Of a DNA stretch of 64,000 bases, positions 23,697-31,979 are shown one piece after another. Each line of letters begins with the position of its first letter. The first letter of the stretch is position 1. Source of the stretch: DTU036 sp964346475 (lineage in GTDB: Bacteria; Bacillota; Clostridia; Peptostreptococcales; Acidaminobacteraceae); the NCBI GenBank assembly GCA_964346475.1, contig CAYFUM010000005.1:20837-84836 (forward strand), given 5' to 3'. Position numbers and translations under genes: made by a program. The notes beneath the pieces were generated by a model that saw only the letters and a program-made list of their open reading frames with translations, was not told the DNA's origin and did no database searches.

Positions 23697-24379
23697 GACA
23701 CTTTTTTTTAGATAGAATTAACCTTGATAGGGGATATATTGAGGACCCTGTGGACCTTCATCATATGATGAAGGTACTTAGAATGGGCCTGGGTGAAGAG
23801 GTTTCTGTAGCCTATCTGGGAAGGGTCTATAGGGCGAAAATCCTCAGTATGTCTAGTAGCCAGGTAGAACTTGGGTTAGAGGAGGAAATAAAAAGGCCGG
23901 CCTACCCTGAGATTCACCTCTATCAGGCCTTTGCTAAGGGACAAAAAATAGAGCAGATCCTCCAACAGGCTACAGAGCTTGGTGTTTCAAAATTTGGTCT
24001 TTTTCCCAGTCGCTATTCTGATGTTAAATCTGTAGATAAAAAACGCCAGCGCTATGAAAGAATTATTAAGGATGCAGCCAAACAATCCAAGGCCAGCAGC
24101 TTACCTCTACTTGAGATATATGCTAGTATCAAGGAGCTGGAATTAGGGGAAGATGAGATATTTTTTTGTTATGAAAAGGAAGCCCAGGAAAAAATAAGCC
24201 TGGGTACAAGGGGTAGTGTAGGTATAATTATAGGACCCGAGGGTGGTTTCAGTGAGGAGGAGGCCTTTCTACTGGAAAAATCCTCCAGGGCCGTTAGTCT
24301 AGGTCAGAGGACCCTAAGAACTGAAACTGCAGGCCTTGTTGCAACTACAATAATTTTGAGGGAATTTGGTGTACTTTAA
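23693..24379 (+). CDS. rsmE: 16S rRNA m3U1498 methyltransferase
   Basis: The 228-aa SPOUT-class enzyme begins 'MRHFFLDRINLDRGYIEDP', an N-terminal PUA-like RNA-binding domain. It ends with the knotted SAM-binding region 'VGIIIGPEGGFSEEEAFLL' and 'VSLGQRTLRTETAGLVA', both family signatures. It methylates U1498 in the decoding region of 16S rRNA. The ATG overlaps the prmA stop. One base is shared with the mtaB start at the other end (TAATG), so translation is probably coupled. Confidence 0.95.
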   Translation: MRHFFLDRINLDRGYIEDPVDLHHMMKVLRMGLGEEVSVAYLGRVYRAKILSMSSSQVELGLEEEIKRPAYPEIHLYQAFAKGQKIEQILQQATELGVSKFGLFPSRYSDVKSVDKKRQRYERIIKDAAKQSKASSLPLLEIYASIKELELGEDEIFFCYEKEAQEKISLGTRGSVGIIIGPEGGFSEEEAFLLEKSSRAVSLGQRTLRTETAGLVATTIILREFGVL

Positions 24380-25572
24380 TGAAGATAAAGTTTATTAACC
24401 TTGGGTGTAAGGTGAATTTAAATGAAACCCAGGAACTAAAGCGAGCCTGTTTTGAAGAGGGTTACCAGGTTGTCGAAGCCGATGAAAGGGCAGACCTTGT
24501 CATTATAAATTCCTGTACCGTGACCCATATCAGTGATAGGAAGACCAGGCAGAAGATCTCCCAGGCTAAGAGGGAAGGCTCCCTTGTCGGTGTCATGGGC
24601 TGCTATGCCGATATAAATGGTGAAATTGAGGCAGACCTTTTAATCCCCAATGCACAAAAAGACACCGCATTAGAAGCAATTAAAAATATCCTAGGAGAGA
24701 CTGGATCCATAGGGCAGGCCTATGCCTATGATACAACCAGAGCCTTTCTTAAAGTCCAGGACGGCTGTGACAATTTTTGTAGCTATTGTATAATCCCCTA
24801 TGCTAGGGGCAGGGCCAGGGATATGGATATCAGTAAAATAAAGGAAGACTTGTTTAGGTTTATAAAGGATGGATTTAAAGAAATTGTCCTTACAGGTATT
24901 AATTTGTCTGCCTATGGCAAGGAGGTAAACAAGAGCCTGGGTGAGCTAATTGAGGAGCTTAGCCCCCTTCTTGGGAAAACAAGACTAAGACTGGGCTCTT
25001 TAGAGCCCCATGTTATAAGCGAAGACTTCCTCAAGGTCTGTAAATCTCTAGAGGGATTTTGTCCCCAGTTCCATCTTTCTCTCCAGTCTGGTAGTGATGG
25101 AGTGTTAAAAAGAATGAATAGAAAATATTCAACCCAGGAATATAAGGACAGAGTAGACCTTATCAGGGAGTTTTTCCCTAGGGCTGCCATTACCACGGAC
25201 ATTATAGTTGGCTTTCCAGAAGAAAGCGATAGGGAGTTCCAAGAAACCTTAAGCTTTGTCAAGGAGATTAATTTTAGCCACGTCCATGTCTTTACCTACT
25301 CACCAAGACAGGGGACGGCGGCAGCAAGGAAGATTGACCTTCATCCTGAGTTAAAGAAAAAAAGAAGTCAGGAGCTAAGAGAAGTTTTAGAGCAGCAAAA
25401 ATTCCGCTATCTAGATAGCTTTATTGGAAGGGAGCTTGAAGTCTTATTTGAAGAAAATAACTCAGGTCTTTCCAGGGAATATATCCAGTGCTATAGTGAA
25501 GATACAAAGGAAAATAATAGCCTGGAGAAGCTGCTTGTAAGAAAAAGAGTAGAGGATAGACTTTTGGTTTAG
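24379..25572 (+). CDS. mtaB: tRNA t6A37 methylthiotransferase MtaB
   Basis: The 397-aa radical SAM enzyme converts t6A to ms2t6A at tRNA position 37. The N-terminal UPF0004 domain supplies one cluster's cysteines ('LGCKVN', 'INSCTVTH', 'VMGCYADING'). The radical SAM cluster is in 'CDNFCSYCIIPYARG' near residue 130. A short TRAM-like C-terminal region follows ('FIGRELEVLFEENNS'). The CKVN start and size separate it from MiaB. It is part of the prmA-rsmE-mtaB-hinT string. Confidence 0.93.
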   Translation: MKIKFINLGCKVNLNETQELKRACFEEGYQVVEADERADLVIINSCTVTHISDRKTRQKISQAKREGSLVGVMGCYADINGEIEADLLIPNAQKDTALEAIKNILGETGSIGQAYAYDTTRAFLKVQDGCDNFCSYCIIPYARGRARDMDISKIKEDLFRFIKDGFKEIVLTGINLSAYGKEVNKSLGELIEELSPLLGKTRLRLGSLEPHVISEDFLKVCKSLEGFCPQFHLSLQSGSDGVLKRMNRKYSTQEYKDRVDLIREFFPRAAITTDIIVGFPEESDREFQETLSFVKEINFSHVHVFTYSPRQGTAAARKIDLHPELKKKRSQELREVLEQQKFRYLDSFIGRELEVLFEENNSGLSREYIQCYSEDTKENNSLEKLLVRKRVEDRLLV

Positions 25573-25581
25573 GAGGATTAA

Positions 25582-25920
25582 ATGAAGTGTTTGTTTTGTG
25601 AGATTATTAAAGGAAATATCCCTGCAGAAGTTGTCTATGAGGATGAGGACGTCTTGGCTTTTAAGGATATAAACCCCACCAGTCCTATTCATATTCTATT
25701 TATTCCTAAAAACCACTTTCCCAACATAGTGGAGGCTAGGGATAGGGACTTAGAGCTAATCAAACTTTTTGACGGGATAAGAAATTACCTGGAAAGGGAG
25801 TCAATTGATAAAAGTGGTTATAGACTGGTTATAAATGCTGGAGAACATGGTCAGCAGACCGTAGACCACCTCCATGTCCATCTCTTAGCTGGTAGACAGC
25901 TTAAATGGCCTGCTGGCTAG
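25582..25920 (+). CDS. HIT-family (HinT-like) nucleotide hydrolase
   Basis: The 112-aa protein begins 'CLFCEIIKGNIPAEVVYEDEDVLAF', a HinT start with Cys residues of a likely zinc site. It ends with the catalytic histidine triad 'HLHVHLLAG' near residue 98. Such enzymes hydrolyse AMP-lysine and other purine phosphoramidates; the true cellular substrate is uncertain. AGGAGG stands 6 bp before the ATG. It is followed by rpsU with its own promoter. Confidence 0.93.
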   Translation: MKCLFCEIIKGNIPAEVVYEDEDVLAFKDINPTSPIHILFIPKNHFPNIVEARDRDLELIKLFDGIRNYLERESIDKSGYRLVINAGEHGQQTVDHLHVHLLAGRQLKWPAG

Positions 25921-25949
25921 GGGAGTAATCCAAAGACTAGAAAAAACAT

Positions 25950-25978
25950 TTGATTTTTAGGGCTCTATGATTTATAAT
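25950..25978 (+). promoter_or_regulatory. rpsU promoter
   Basis: TTGATT (25950-25955), an ideal 17-bp spacer, and TATAAT (25973-25978). An 8-bp inverted repeat, GGGAGTAA (25921-25928) and TTACTCCC (25987-25994), flanks the promoter. A small GGTAC-TTT-GTACC hairpin lies at 25995-26007 in the leader. Confidence 0.75.
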
Positions 25979-26034
25979 GATAGCTGTTACTCCCGGTACT
26001 TTGTACCAATCTTGGAAAGAGAGGGGGGAGAAAA

Positions 26035-26223
26035 TTGACAGGAATTAAAGTTAGACCTAACGAATCCATTGATAGCGCTCTTAAGCGGTTTAAGCGTGAG
26101 ACCTCTAAGGCTGGCCTAATGGCAGAAATCAAAAAGCGTAAGCATTATGAGAAGCCTAGTGTAATCAAGAAGAAGAAAAATGACGCTGCAAAACGCAAGA
26201 GAAGAAAAACTAGCCGCGACTAG
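26035..26223 (+). CDS. rpsU: 30S ribosomal protein S21, TTG start
   Basis: The 62-aa basic protein reads 'TGIKVRPNESIDSALKRFKR' then 'KHYEKPSV.KKKKNDAAKRK', the standard S21 pattern. The start is TTG at 26035, after a G-rich site (gaggggggag); no ATG precedes the conserved N-terminus. S21 sits near the anti-Shine-Dalgarno end of 16S rRNA and helps initiation. In spore formers yqfC-yqfD usually follow; here a non-coding stretch with a terminator follows instead. Confidence 0.95.
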   Translation: MTGIKVRPNESIDSALKRFKRETSKAGLMAEIKKRKHYEKPSVIKKKKNDAAKRKRRKTSRD

Positions 26224-26234
26224 TTGCTTGATGA

Positions 26235-26349
26235 ATTGAAGCAGTTTAGGTCCTTTAACCCCTATTCTCCTATCTAATTTAATAGATGAAAGATAGCGAT
26301 TTTAGCAAGTTAAATTCCCTTTTTAGAGAATCTACTCGCTGCCTTCAAT
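26235..26349 (+). ncRNA. Possible structured RNA between rpsU and phoH
   Basis: ATTGAAGCAG (26235-26244) can pair with CTGCCTTCAAT (26339-26349), a 10-bp stem with one bulged C. Inside it, ATTCTC (26264-26269) pairs with GAGAAT (26325-26330 region), and CTATCT with AGATAG (about 26269-26296) forms an inner hairpin. A strong terminator follows 12 bases later. No ORF fills the stretch. It could be an rpsU 3' UTR or a small RNA; I do not match it to a known family. Confidence 0.35.
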
Positions 26350-26360
26350 ATCACTAAATG

Positions 26361-26387
26361 ATACCCCCTTGGGGTATTGTTTTTTTT
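26361..26387 (+). terminator. Rho-independent terminator after rpsU
   Basis: ATACCCC (26361-26367), loop CTT and GGGGTAT (26371-26377), then TGTTTTTTTT. It ends the rpsU transcript. A separate start for phoH must lie in the 50 bp that follow ('gctaaaatgtataag' is a weak -10 candidate). Confidence 0.9.
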
Positions 26388-26443
26388 AAACTCCTGCCAG
26401 CTACATTTAGTCAGATCTATGCTAAAATGTATAAGAGGTATTT

Positions 26444-27409
26444 ATGGAAATAAGAATTGCAATTGATCAAGATGTGTCCATGCAGGACATGTGTGGTAAG
26501 TTTGATGAGAATCTTAAGATAATTCAAGATCAACTGGAGGTTGAACTTTTCTTTTCCGCTAGTGAGTTCATTATCAGAGGAGAAGAGGAGGCAGTTGATG
26601 CTGCGAAAAAAGTCCTTAGAGCTATGGAAAAACTTCTCAAGGCAGGGGCTCAGCTAGATTTACAAAAACTTGAATATCTAATATTTATGACTTTAACCAG
26701 GGACCAGAATCAATATCAAGTAGAGAAACTAGATAGGGAAATCCTCATAGCCACCCACAGGGGTAAACTTATAAAGCCCAGAACTCGGGGACAATCCCTT
26801 TATTGTAGGACTATCGAGAAAAACACCCTTACCTTTGGTGTAGGCCCTGCTGGAACTGGCAAGACCTTCCTTGCTGTGGTTATGGCTGCTAGGGCCTTTA
26901 GAAACAAAGAGGTCAGCAGGATAATTATCACCAGACCTGCTATTGAGGCAGGGGAGAAATTAGGTTTTTTACCAGGGGATTTACAGGATAAGGTTGATCC
27001 CTACCTCAGACCCCTTTATGACGCCCTGGGAGATATCTTTGGTGCCGAAACTTTTAGCAGATTAAAGGAAAGGGGGGTAATAGAAGTAGCACCCCTTGCC
27101 TACATGAGGGGGAGAACCCTTGATAATAGCTTTATCATTCTAGACGAAGCTCAGAATACTTCTAAAGAACAGATGAAGATGTTCCTTACTCGTTTTGGTG
27201 CTGACTCTAAAGTAGTTGTAAATGGGGATATTACCCAGATAGACCTGGCCCCAGGACAAGCTTCAGGCCTTAAGCATGCCCTTGAAATTCTGGAGGGGGT
27301 CGAGGATATTGCCATGGTGTATTTTGGTATTGAGGATGTGGTTAGACATCGTCTAGTTAAAAAAATCCTTGCCAGATATGAGGGGCGAAATGATAGAAAT
27401 TTACTATAG
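26444..27409 (+). CDS. PhoH-family ATPase
   Basis: The 321-aa protein has an N-terminal KH-like region (~1-75), then the PhoH P-loop domain. Walker A is 'GPAGTGKTFLAV' near residue 130, 'ITRPAIEAGEKLGFLPGDL' follows, and Walker B is 'FIILDEAQNTSKEQMKM'. PhoH2-like proteins are ATPases linked to RNA metabolism. The constant pairing with ybeY and era supports a role in ribosome or rRNA maturation, but the exact reaction is unknown. GAGG precedes the ATG. The 3' end overlaps ybeY by 20 bp. Confidence 0.93.
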   Translation: MEIRIAIDQDVSMQDMCGKFDENLKIIQDQLEVELFFSASEFIIRGEEEAVDAAKKVLRAMEKLLKAGAQLDLQKLEYLIFMTLTRDQNQYQVEKLDREILIATHRGKLIKPRTRGQSLYCRTIEKNTLTFGVGPAGTGKTFLAVVMAARAFRNKEVSRIIITRPAIEAGEKLGFLPGDLQDKVDPYLRPLYDALGDIFGAETFSRLKERGVIEVAPLAYMRGRTLDNSFIILDEAQNTSKEQMKMFLTRFGADSKVVVNGDITQIDLAPGQASGLKHALEILEGVEDIAMVYFGIEDVVRHRLVKKILARYEGRNDRNLL

Positions 27410-27842
27410 TGGTTTAGAAGTACTGGAAGAAAAAGAAAGGCTGGCATTGGAAATTGCCTTGAAGACTGCTCTTGAGCATGAAGCCATAGAAGGGCCAGGT
27501 GAAATTTCCCTGTCCTTTGTGGATGCTAGGGAAATACGTGAATTAAACCGGGACTATCGTGGTATAGATAAGGAAACCGATGTGCTGAGTTTTCCACAGT
27601 ATAGCTCCAAGGAGGAGCTTTTAGAAGAAGACTATAGGGTCCTGGGGGATATAATTATAAATATGGATAAACTGCATAGCCAGGCAGAGGAATTTGGTCA
27701 TGGAGTACTTAGAGAACTGATTTATCTAAGCCTCCATAGCTTTTATCATCTCCTAGGCTATGACCACGAAGATGATGAATCTAAAAAAATAATGCGAAAA
27801 AAGGAAGAAGAGGCCTACAGTTTGGTGGAGGAAAGAATATGA
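27390..27842 (+). CDS. ybeY: Endoribonuclease YbeY
   Basis: The 150-aa metalloprotein acts in 16S rRNA 3' maturation and ribosome quality control. The zinc motif H-x3-H-x5-H is present as 'HSFYHLLGYDHED' near residues 118-130, and 'LGDIIIN' is the conserved strand. The start ATG 27390 lies inside the phoH 3' end after 'gaggggcga'. It overlaps cdd by 4 bp. The phoH-ybeY-cdd-era order is typical; the dgkA gene often found between ybeY and cdd is absent. Confidence 0.94.
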   Translation: MIEIYYSGLEVLEEKERLALEIALKTALEHEAIEGPGEISLSFVDAREIRELNRDYRGIDKETDVLSFPQYSSKEELLEEDYRVLGDIIINMDKLHSQAEEFGHGVLRELIYLSLHSFYHLLGYDHEDDESKKIMRKKEEEAYSLVEERI

Positions 27843-28225
27843 TGATTGAACAGCTGATTGAAAGAGCAAGACAGGCGCAAAAACAAGCCTATGTGCCCTA
27901 CTCAAACTTTCCTGTTGGAGCTGCCCTGATAACTGAAGATGGTAGCGTTTACACCGGCTGTAATGTGGAGTCAGCTTCCTATGGTGCCACTAACTGTGCA
28001 GAGAGGGTGGCAATACAAAAGGCAGTTAGTGAAGGACATAGGAGTTTTACCCATCTAGCTATTGTAGGCCAGGATGATTTTACAGCCCCTTGCGGAATAT
28101 GCAGACAGGTTATTATGGAGTTTGCTCCTGATTCGAAAATTATACTGGCGGGTAAAGAGGACTATGTGGTTTATAATGCTGAAGACCTCCTGCCCTACGC
28201 CTTTACAGGAAAGGATTTATTGTGA
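27839..28225 (+). CDS. cdd: Cytidine deaminase
   Basis: The 128-aa homotetrameric enzyme converts (deoxy)cytidine to (deoxy)uridine for pyrimidine salvage. The catalytic block 'TNCAERVAIQ' holds the zinc Cys and proton-shuttle Glu, and 'PCGICRQVIMEF' gives the other two zinc cysteines. 'GAALITEDGSVYTGCNVESASYG' (shortened: GAAL...GCNVESAS) is the substrate region. The ATG follows 'ggaggaaagaat'. The stop overlaps the era GTG start (GTGA). Confidence 0.96.
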   Translation: MMIEQLIERARQAQKQAYVPYSNFPVGAALITEDGSVYTGCNVESASYGATNCAERVAIQKAVSEGHRSFTHLAIVGQDDFTAPCGICRQVIMEFAPDSKIILAGKEDYVVYNAEDLLPYAFTGKDLL

Positions 28226-29097
28226 AATCAGGTTTTTGTGCTATAGTGGGACGGGCCAATGTGGGTAAGAGTACTCTGGTAAACCAGCTGGTTGGTGAGA
28301 AGGTTTCTATAGTGAGCAGTAAATCTCAAACCACAAGACACGCTATTCAGGGAATTGTATCTGAGAAGAGAGGTCAGATAATATTTGTAGATACACCTGG
28401 CATGCATAAACCCAAGAATAAGCTGGACGAATATATGCTAGAGCGGATAGATGAGTCTCTACTAGATATGGATTTAGTTTTATTTATGGTAGATATATCC
28501 AAGGGCATTGGTCCTGGAGATATTTTTATGTCTAAAAAGCTACCTCCAAATATACCTAAGCTTCTTCTCTTAAATAAAATCGATCTACTTAGTGAGGGCG
28601 AACTAGAGGAAAAGAAGAAGGGACTAGAAGCTCTGGGAGATTTCCAAGAAATCCTGGCAATAAGTGCTTTAATTCCAGAAACTGTAGAAGGTTTAATTGA
28701 TATAATATTTAGCTACATGCCCCAGGGGCCCATGTACTACCCTGCAGAAACCCTAAGTGATTTAAGTGATGAGATGTTAATCGAAGAAATTATAAGGGAA
28801 AAAGCGCTTCACTATCTGGACGAGGAGATCCCCCATGGTATAACCGTAGTATTGGAGGAGTACACCCAGGAGGAGAAGGGTCTTTATATGGCCGCTACAC
28901 TGATAGTTGAAAAGAATTCCCATAAGGGAATCGTTATAGGTAAGGGGGGCAGGAAACTCAAGGGTATAGGCAAGGCAGCTAGGCTGGAGCTGGTGGAGCT
29001 TTTTAAGCAGCCAGTCCATCTAGATCTTTGGGTTAAGGTGAAGAGTGATTGGAGAAAATCCTCTCACTATGTCCGTGAGTACGGCTATAAAAAATGA
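28222..29097 (+). CDS. era: GTPase Era, GTG start
   Basis: The 291-aa GTPase binds 16S rRNA near its 3' end during 30S maturation. G1 is 'GRANVGKST'; most Era proteins have GRPNVGKS, and the Ala still fits the P-loop rule. G3 is 'DTPGMHKPKNKLDEYM' and G4 'NKIDLL'. The C-terminal KH domain contains 'KGIVIGKGGRKLKGIG'. The start is GTG within the cdd stop. It overlaps recO by 4 bp. Confidence 0.96.
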   Translation: MKSGFCAIVGRANVGKSTLVNQLVGEKVSIVSSKSQTTRHAIQGIVSEKRGQIIFVDTPGMHKPKNKLDEYMLERIDESLLDMDLVLFMVDISKGIGPGDIFMSKKLPPNIPKLLLLNKIDLLSEGELEEKKKGLEALGDFQEILAISALIPETVEGLIDIIFSYMPQGPMYYPAETLSDLSDEMLIEEIIREKALHYLDEEIPHGITVVLEEYTQEEKGLYMAATLIVEKNSHKGIVIGKGGRKLKGIGKAARLELVELFKQPVHLDLWVKVKSDWRKSSHYVREYGYKK

Positions 29098-29792
29098 GAT
29101 CACTAGAGCTTGAGGGAGTGGTCCTACAGAGAAAGAAAATCAATGATCAGGATTGCTATCTAAGTGTCTTTACCAGACAAAGAGGTCGGGTGGAAATTTA
29201 TGCTAGGGGGGCTAATCACCCTAAAAACCCTCTTAATGTAGGTTCCAGCCCCTTTAGTTATGGCCTCTACCAGACCAGTGGTAGCAGGCTCCAGCTGAGA
29301 AGTGTAATGGTTATAGATAGTTTCTACAATCTTAGAAAGGATTTTTCTGTCATGCTTATGGCCTCCTTTTTCTCAAAAAGCTATCTATATCTTTATGGAG
29401 AAAACCAGCCTAGCATTGAGGCCTTTGAGCTGCTAGTAAATAGTCTTAGCGTTCTTAAGAAATTCCCCCTGCTAAAAGAAAAGCTTTTAGTTTATTTTTT
29501 GGCAAACACTGTTAGGATTTTGGGAATTATGCCCGATCTAAGCTGCATAAAAGAGGGTGAAATTGGGTATAAATTGTTAGTAGAAACTGGGGAAGTGATA
29601 GCCCAGGGTAGGGATGGTGAAGCTCTTCTTATCTGGCAAAATGCTATAAATATGAAGATTTCATCTTTTTTGAATTTAAATCATAATAATGAAGATCTCG
29701 AGAAACTTGTCGAAATTATTGAGGAGTTTGTCTACAAACAGATGGATGTTAACTTGCCAGCCCTGCACAGGGAAATGAAGAACTATTTATAG
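29094..29792 (+). CDS. recO: DNA repair protein RecO
   Basis: The 232-aa protein helps load RecA at gaps through its OB-fold ('LEGVVLQRKKINDQDCYLSVFTRQRG', shortened: LEGVVLQRK...FTRQRG). A helical C-terminal domain follows. Many RecO proteins carry a Cys4 zinc site in the middle; only one Cys ('LSCIKEG') remains here, so the zinc site is lost. Identity rests on the N-domain and on the fixed era-recO order. The ATG overlaps the era stop. Confidence 0.9.
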   Translation: MRSLELEGVVLQRKKINDQDCYLSVFTRQRGRVEIYARGANHPKNPLNVGSSPFSYGLYQTSGSRLQLRSVMVIDSFYNLRKDFSVMLMASFFSKSYLYLYGENQPSIEAFELLVNSLSVLKKFPLLKEKLLVYFLANTVRILGIMPDLSCIKEGEIGYKLLVETGEVIAQGRDGEALLIWQNAINMKISSFLNLNHNNEDLEKLVEIIEEFVYKQMDVNLPALHREMKNYL

Positions 29793-29801
29793 GAGGGTTC
29801 C

Positions 29802-30542
29802 ATGAAAGAAATTACACTTGAAATGATCGATCAGTTTATCGAAGAGACAGGTTTTAGCTTTGATGAAGCAAGAGCTTATCTGCTAGCGGCTGAAGGAGAC
29901 TTGGAGCTTGCCGTGGAGGCAGCTGTAAGTAAGGATGGCAGCTATAGCAAAAAAGCTCTAGATTCTTTTGTAGACCAGGTAAAAGAGCTAATCAGGAAGG
30001 GAAATCTTGTTAGGCTTGTTGTAAGAAAAAATGAAGAGGTCCTGGTAAACATCCCCCTTGGTGTGGGGGTTTTGGGTGCCCTTTATGCAACCTTTTTCTC
30101 TGCAGCTGCCCTAGGTGTAGCCCTGGTCAGTGGCCACGATATTACCTTGGAGAAAAAAGATGGCAAGATTATTAATGTAAAAGAATACCTGGATAAATCT
30201 ATTAAAAAGGCCAAGGATAGTGGAGAAGGCCTGGAAGAGTATGTTAAACAAGGCTTTAAAGAAACCAAGGAAAGGGCTAAGGGCCTAAAGGAAGGTTTGG
30301 AAGAAAAGATCCATAGCCTTAAGGATAAATCCGAAGAGGGCCTGGAGGATTTTGTTGAAAAGGTTGAAGAAGGCTTGGAAGAGGCTGAGGAAAAGGCAGA
30401 AGATCTAGCTGAGGATATAAAGGATAAGATTGAAGACTCAGGGTCTGCTGCTGAAGAAATACTTGAAGAAACTGAAGAAGTCTTTGAGGAAGCTAAAGAA
30501 GAGGTTGAAGAAGTAATAGAAGAAATAGAAGAAGAAATTTAA
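29802..30542 (+). CDS. UBA-like/DUF4342 protein with long acidic helical tail
   Basis: The 246-aa protein has three parts. Residues 1-42 ('TLEMIDQFIEETGFSFDEARAYLLAAEGDLELAV', shortened: MIDQFIEETGFS...GDLELAV) match a UBA/TS-N-like three-helix domain. Residues 50-120 match DUF4342 ('LIRKGNLVRLVVRKNEEVLVNIPL' with a small hydrophobic segment 'GVGVLGALYATFFSAAALGVAL'). Residues 130-246 are a Lys/Glu-rich helix of low complexity, probably a coiled coil, that resembles LEA-like tails. No function is known to me. It lies between recO and glyQS with AGGAGG before the ATG. Confidence 0.7.
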   Translation: MKEITLEMIDQFIEETGFSFDEARAYLLAAEGDLELAVEAAVSKDGSYSKKALDSFVDQVKELIRKGNLVRLVVRKNEEVLVNIPLGVGVLGALYATFFSAAALGVALVSGHDITLEKKDGKIINVKEYLDKSIKKAKDSGEGLEEYVKQGFKETKERAKGLKEGLEEKIHSLKDKSEEGLEDFVEKVEEGLEEAEEKAEDLAEDIKDKIEDSGSAAEEILEETEEVFEEAKEEVEEVIEEIEEEI

Positions 30543-30596
30543 GCAGAAGAAAATTATATGTGAACATGGAAGTAAATCGAAAGGAAGTGTAATCTT

Positions 30597-31979
30597 ATGA
30601 TCAGTATGGAGAGTCTCGTTTCTCTTGCCAAGAATCGTGGATTTGTTTACCCAGGATCTGAAATCTATGGTGGCTTATCCAATACCTGGGACTATGGCCC
30701 TCTTGGAGTCGAACTTAAAAAAAATATCAAGAATAGCTGGTGGTATTATTTTGTGCAGCGCCATATGAATGTTGTGGGGCTGGATGCTTCAATCCTGATG
30801 AACCCAGCAGTCTGGGAAGCAAGTGGCCATGTCGGAGGGTTTAGTGATCCTCTAATCGACTGCAGGGAATGTAAAAGCCGTTTTAGAGCAGACCACATAG
30901 TTGAAGATTATTTTATGAAAAATGATATCCATAGAAACCTCCTAGGTGCTGACGATGGGAAGCTTCTGGAAATTATTAAGGAAGACCAAATTCCCTGTCC
31001 CTCCTGTGGTAAACATAACTTTACTGATATTAGAAAGTTCAATCTTATGTTCAAAACCCACCAGGGAGTTACTGATTCAGCTCAAACCGAGATCTATCTT
31101 AGGCCTGAGACGGCTCAAGGAATTTTTGTTGATTTTAAATCAATTCAGCGCTCCTCAAGGCAATCTATACCCTTTGGAGTGGGCCAGATAGGAAAGAGTT
31201 TTAGAAATGAGATTACTCCTGGAAACTTCATCTTTAGGACTAGGGAGTTTGAACAGATGGAAATGCAATTCTTCTGTAAGCCAGGAACGGATTTAGAATG
31301 GTATAAGTATTGGAAGAATCATTGCTGGCAGTATCTGCTTGATATGGGATTAAGAGAAGAAAACCTTAGATTTAGAGACCATGAAAAAGATGAGCTTTCC
31401 CACTACAGTGTGGCTACTTCTGATATTGAATATATGTATCCTTTTGGTTGGGGAGAGCTTTGGGGTGTTGCTGATAGGACAGACTATGATTTGACCCAGC
31501 ACATGAAACACTCGGGTAAAGATATGCAATATTTAGACCCCCAGACCAATGAGAAATACACTCCCTATGTAATCGAGCCCAGTGTAGGGGTAGAAAGGCT
31601 CTTCCTAGCCTTTTTAGTAGATGCCTATGATGAGGAAACCCTGGAAGATGGTTCTGTCAGAAATCTTCTGCGCTTTTCTCCAATGATTGCCCCCATTAAA
31701 ATTGGAATTCTACCACTTTCCAAAAAACTGTCTGAGAAAGCAGAGCAGATTTTCCATATGCTAAGCAAAAAATATAGAGTAGAATATGATGAAAAGGGAA
31801 GTATAGGGAAGAGGTACAGAAGGTTTGATGAAATTGGTACCCCCTATTGTGTCACCATAGATTTCGATACCATGGAGGACGATGCTGTAACCGTTAGAAA
31901 TAGGGATAGTATGGAGCAGGAAAGAGTTGATATAGAAAATCTCCTGGCCTACTTTGATGAACGATTTCAATATGAATGA
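30597..31979 (+). CDS. glyQS: Glycine--tRNA ligase, single-chain type
   Basis: The 460-aa class II enzyme is the alpha2 type found in Firmicutes, Actinobacteria and eukaryotes, unlike the GlyQ/GlyS tetramer. It starts 'LVSLAKNRGFVYPGSEIYGGLSNTWDYGPLG' (shortened: LAKNRGF...TWDYGPLG). Motif 2 is 'GKSFRNEITPGNFIFRTREFEQME' (shortened: FRNEITP...REFEQME) and motif 3 is 'PSVGVERLFLAFL'. The anticodon-binding domain has 'GKRYRRFDEIGTPYC'. The start ATG 30597 follows 'aaaggaagtg'. Only 54 bp precede it, so no T-box is present here. It overlaps dgt by 4 bp. Confidence 0.96.
   Translation: MISMESLVSLAKNRGFVYPGSEIYGGLSNTWDYGPLGVELKKNIKNSWWYYFVQRHMNVVGLDASILMNPAVWEASGHVGGFSDPLIDCRECKSRFRADHIVEDYFMKNDIHRNLLGADDGKLLEIIKEDQIPCPSCGKHNFTDIRKFNLMFKTHQGVTDSAQTEIYLRPETAQGIFVDFKSIQRSSRQSIPFGVGQIGKSFRNEITPGNFIFRTREFEQMEMQFFCKPGTDLEWYKYWKNHCWQYLLDMGLREENLRFRDHEKDELSHYSVATSDIEYMYPFGWGELWGVADRTDYDLTQHMKHSGKDMQYLDPQTNEKYTPYVIEPSVGVERLFLAFLVDAYDEETLEDGSVRNLLRFSPMIAPIKIGILPLSKKLSEKAEQIFHMLSKKYRVEYDEKGSIGKRYRRFDEIGTPYCVTIDFDTMEDDAVTVRNRDSMEQERVDIENLLAYFDERFQYE

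Noticed and set aside
26235..26349. 6S RNA
   Set aside because: A closing stem and internal loop are suggestive, but the element is only about 115 nt against about 180-200 nt, and I cannot match its core.
30543..30596. T-box or glycine riboswitch before glyQS
   Set aside because: Only 54 bp are available and no T-box core is seen.
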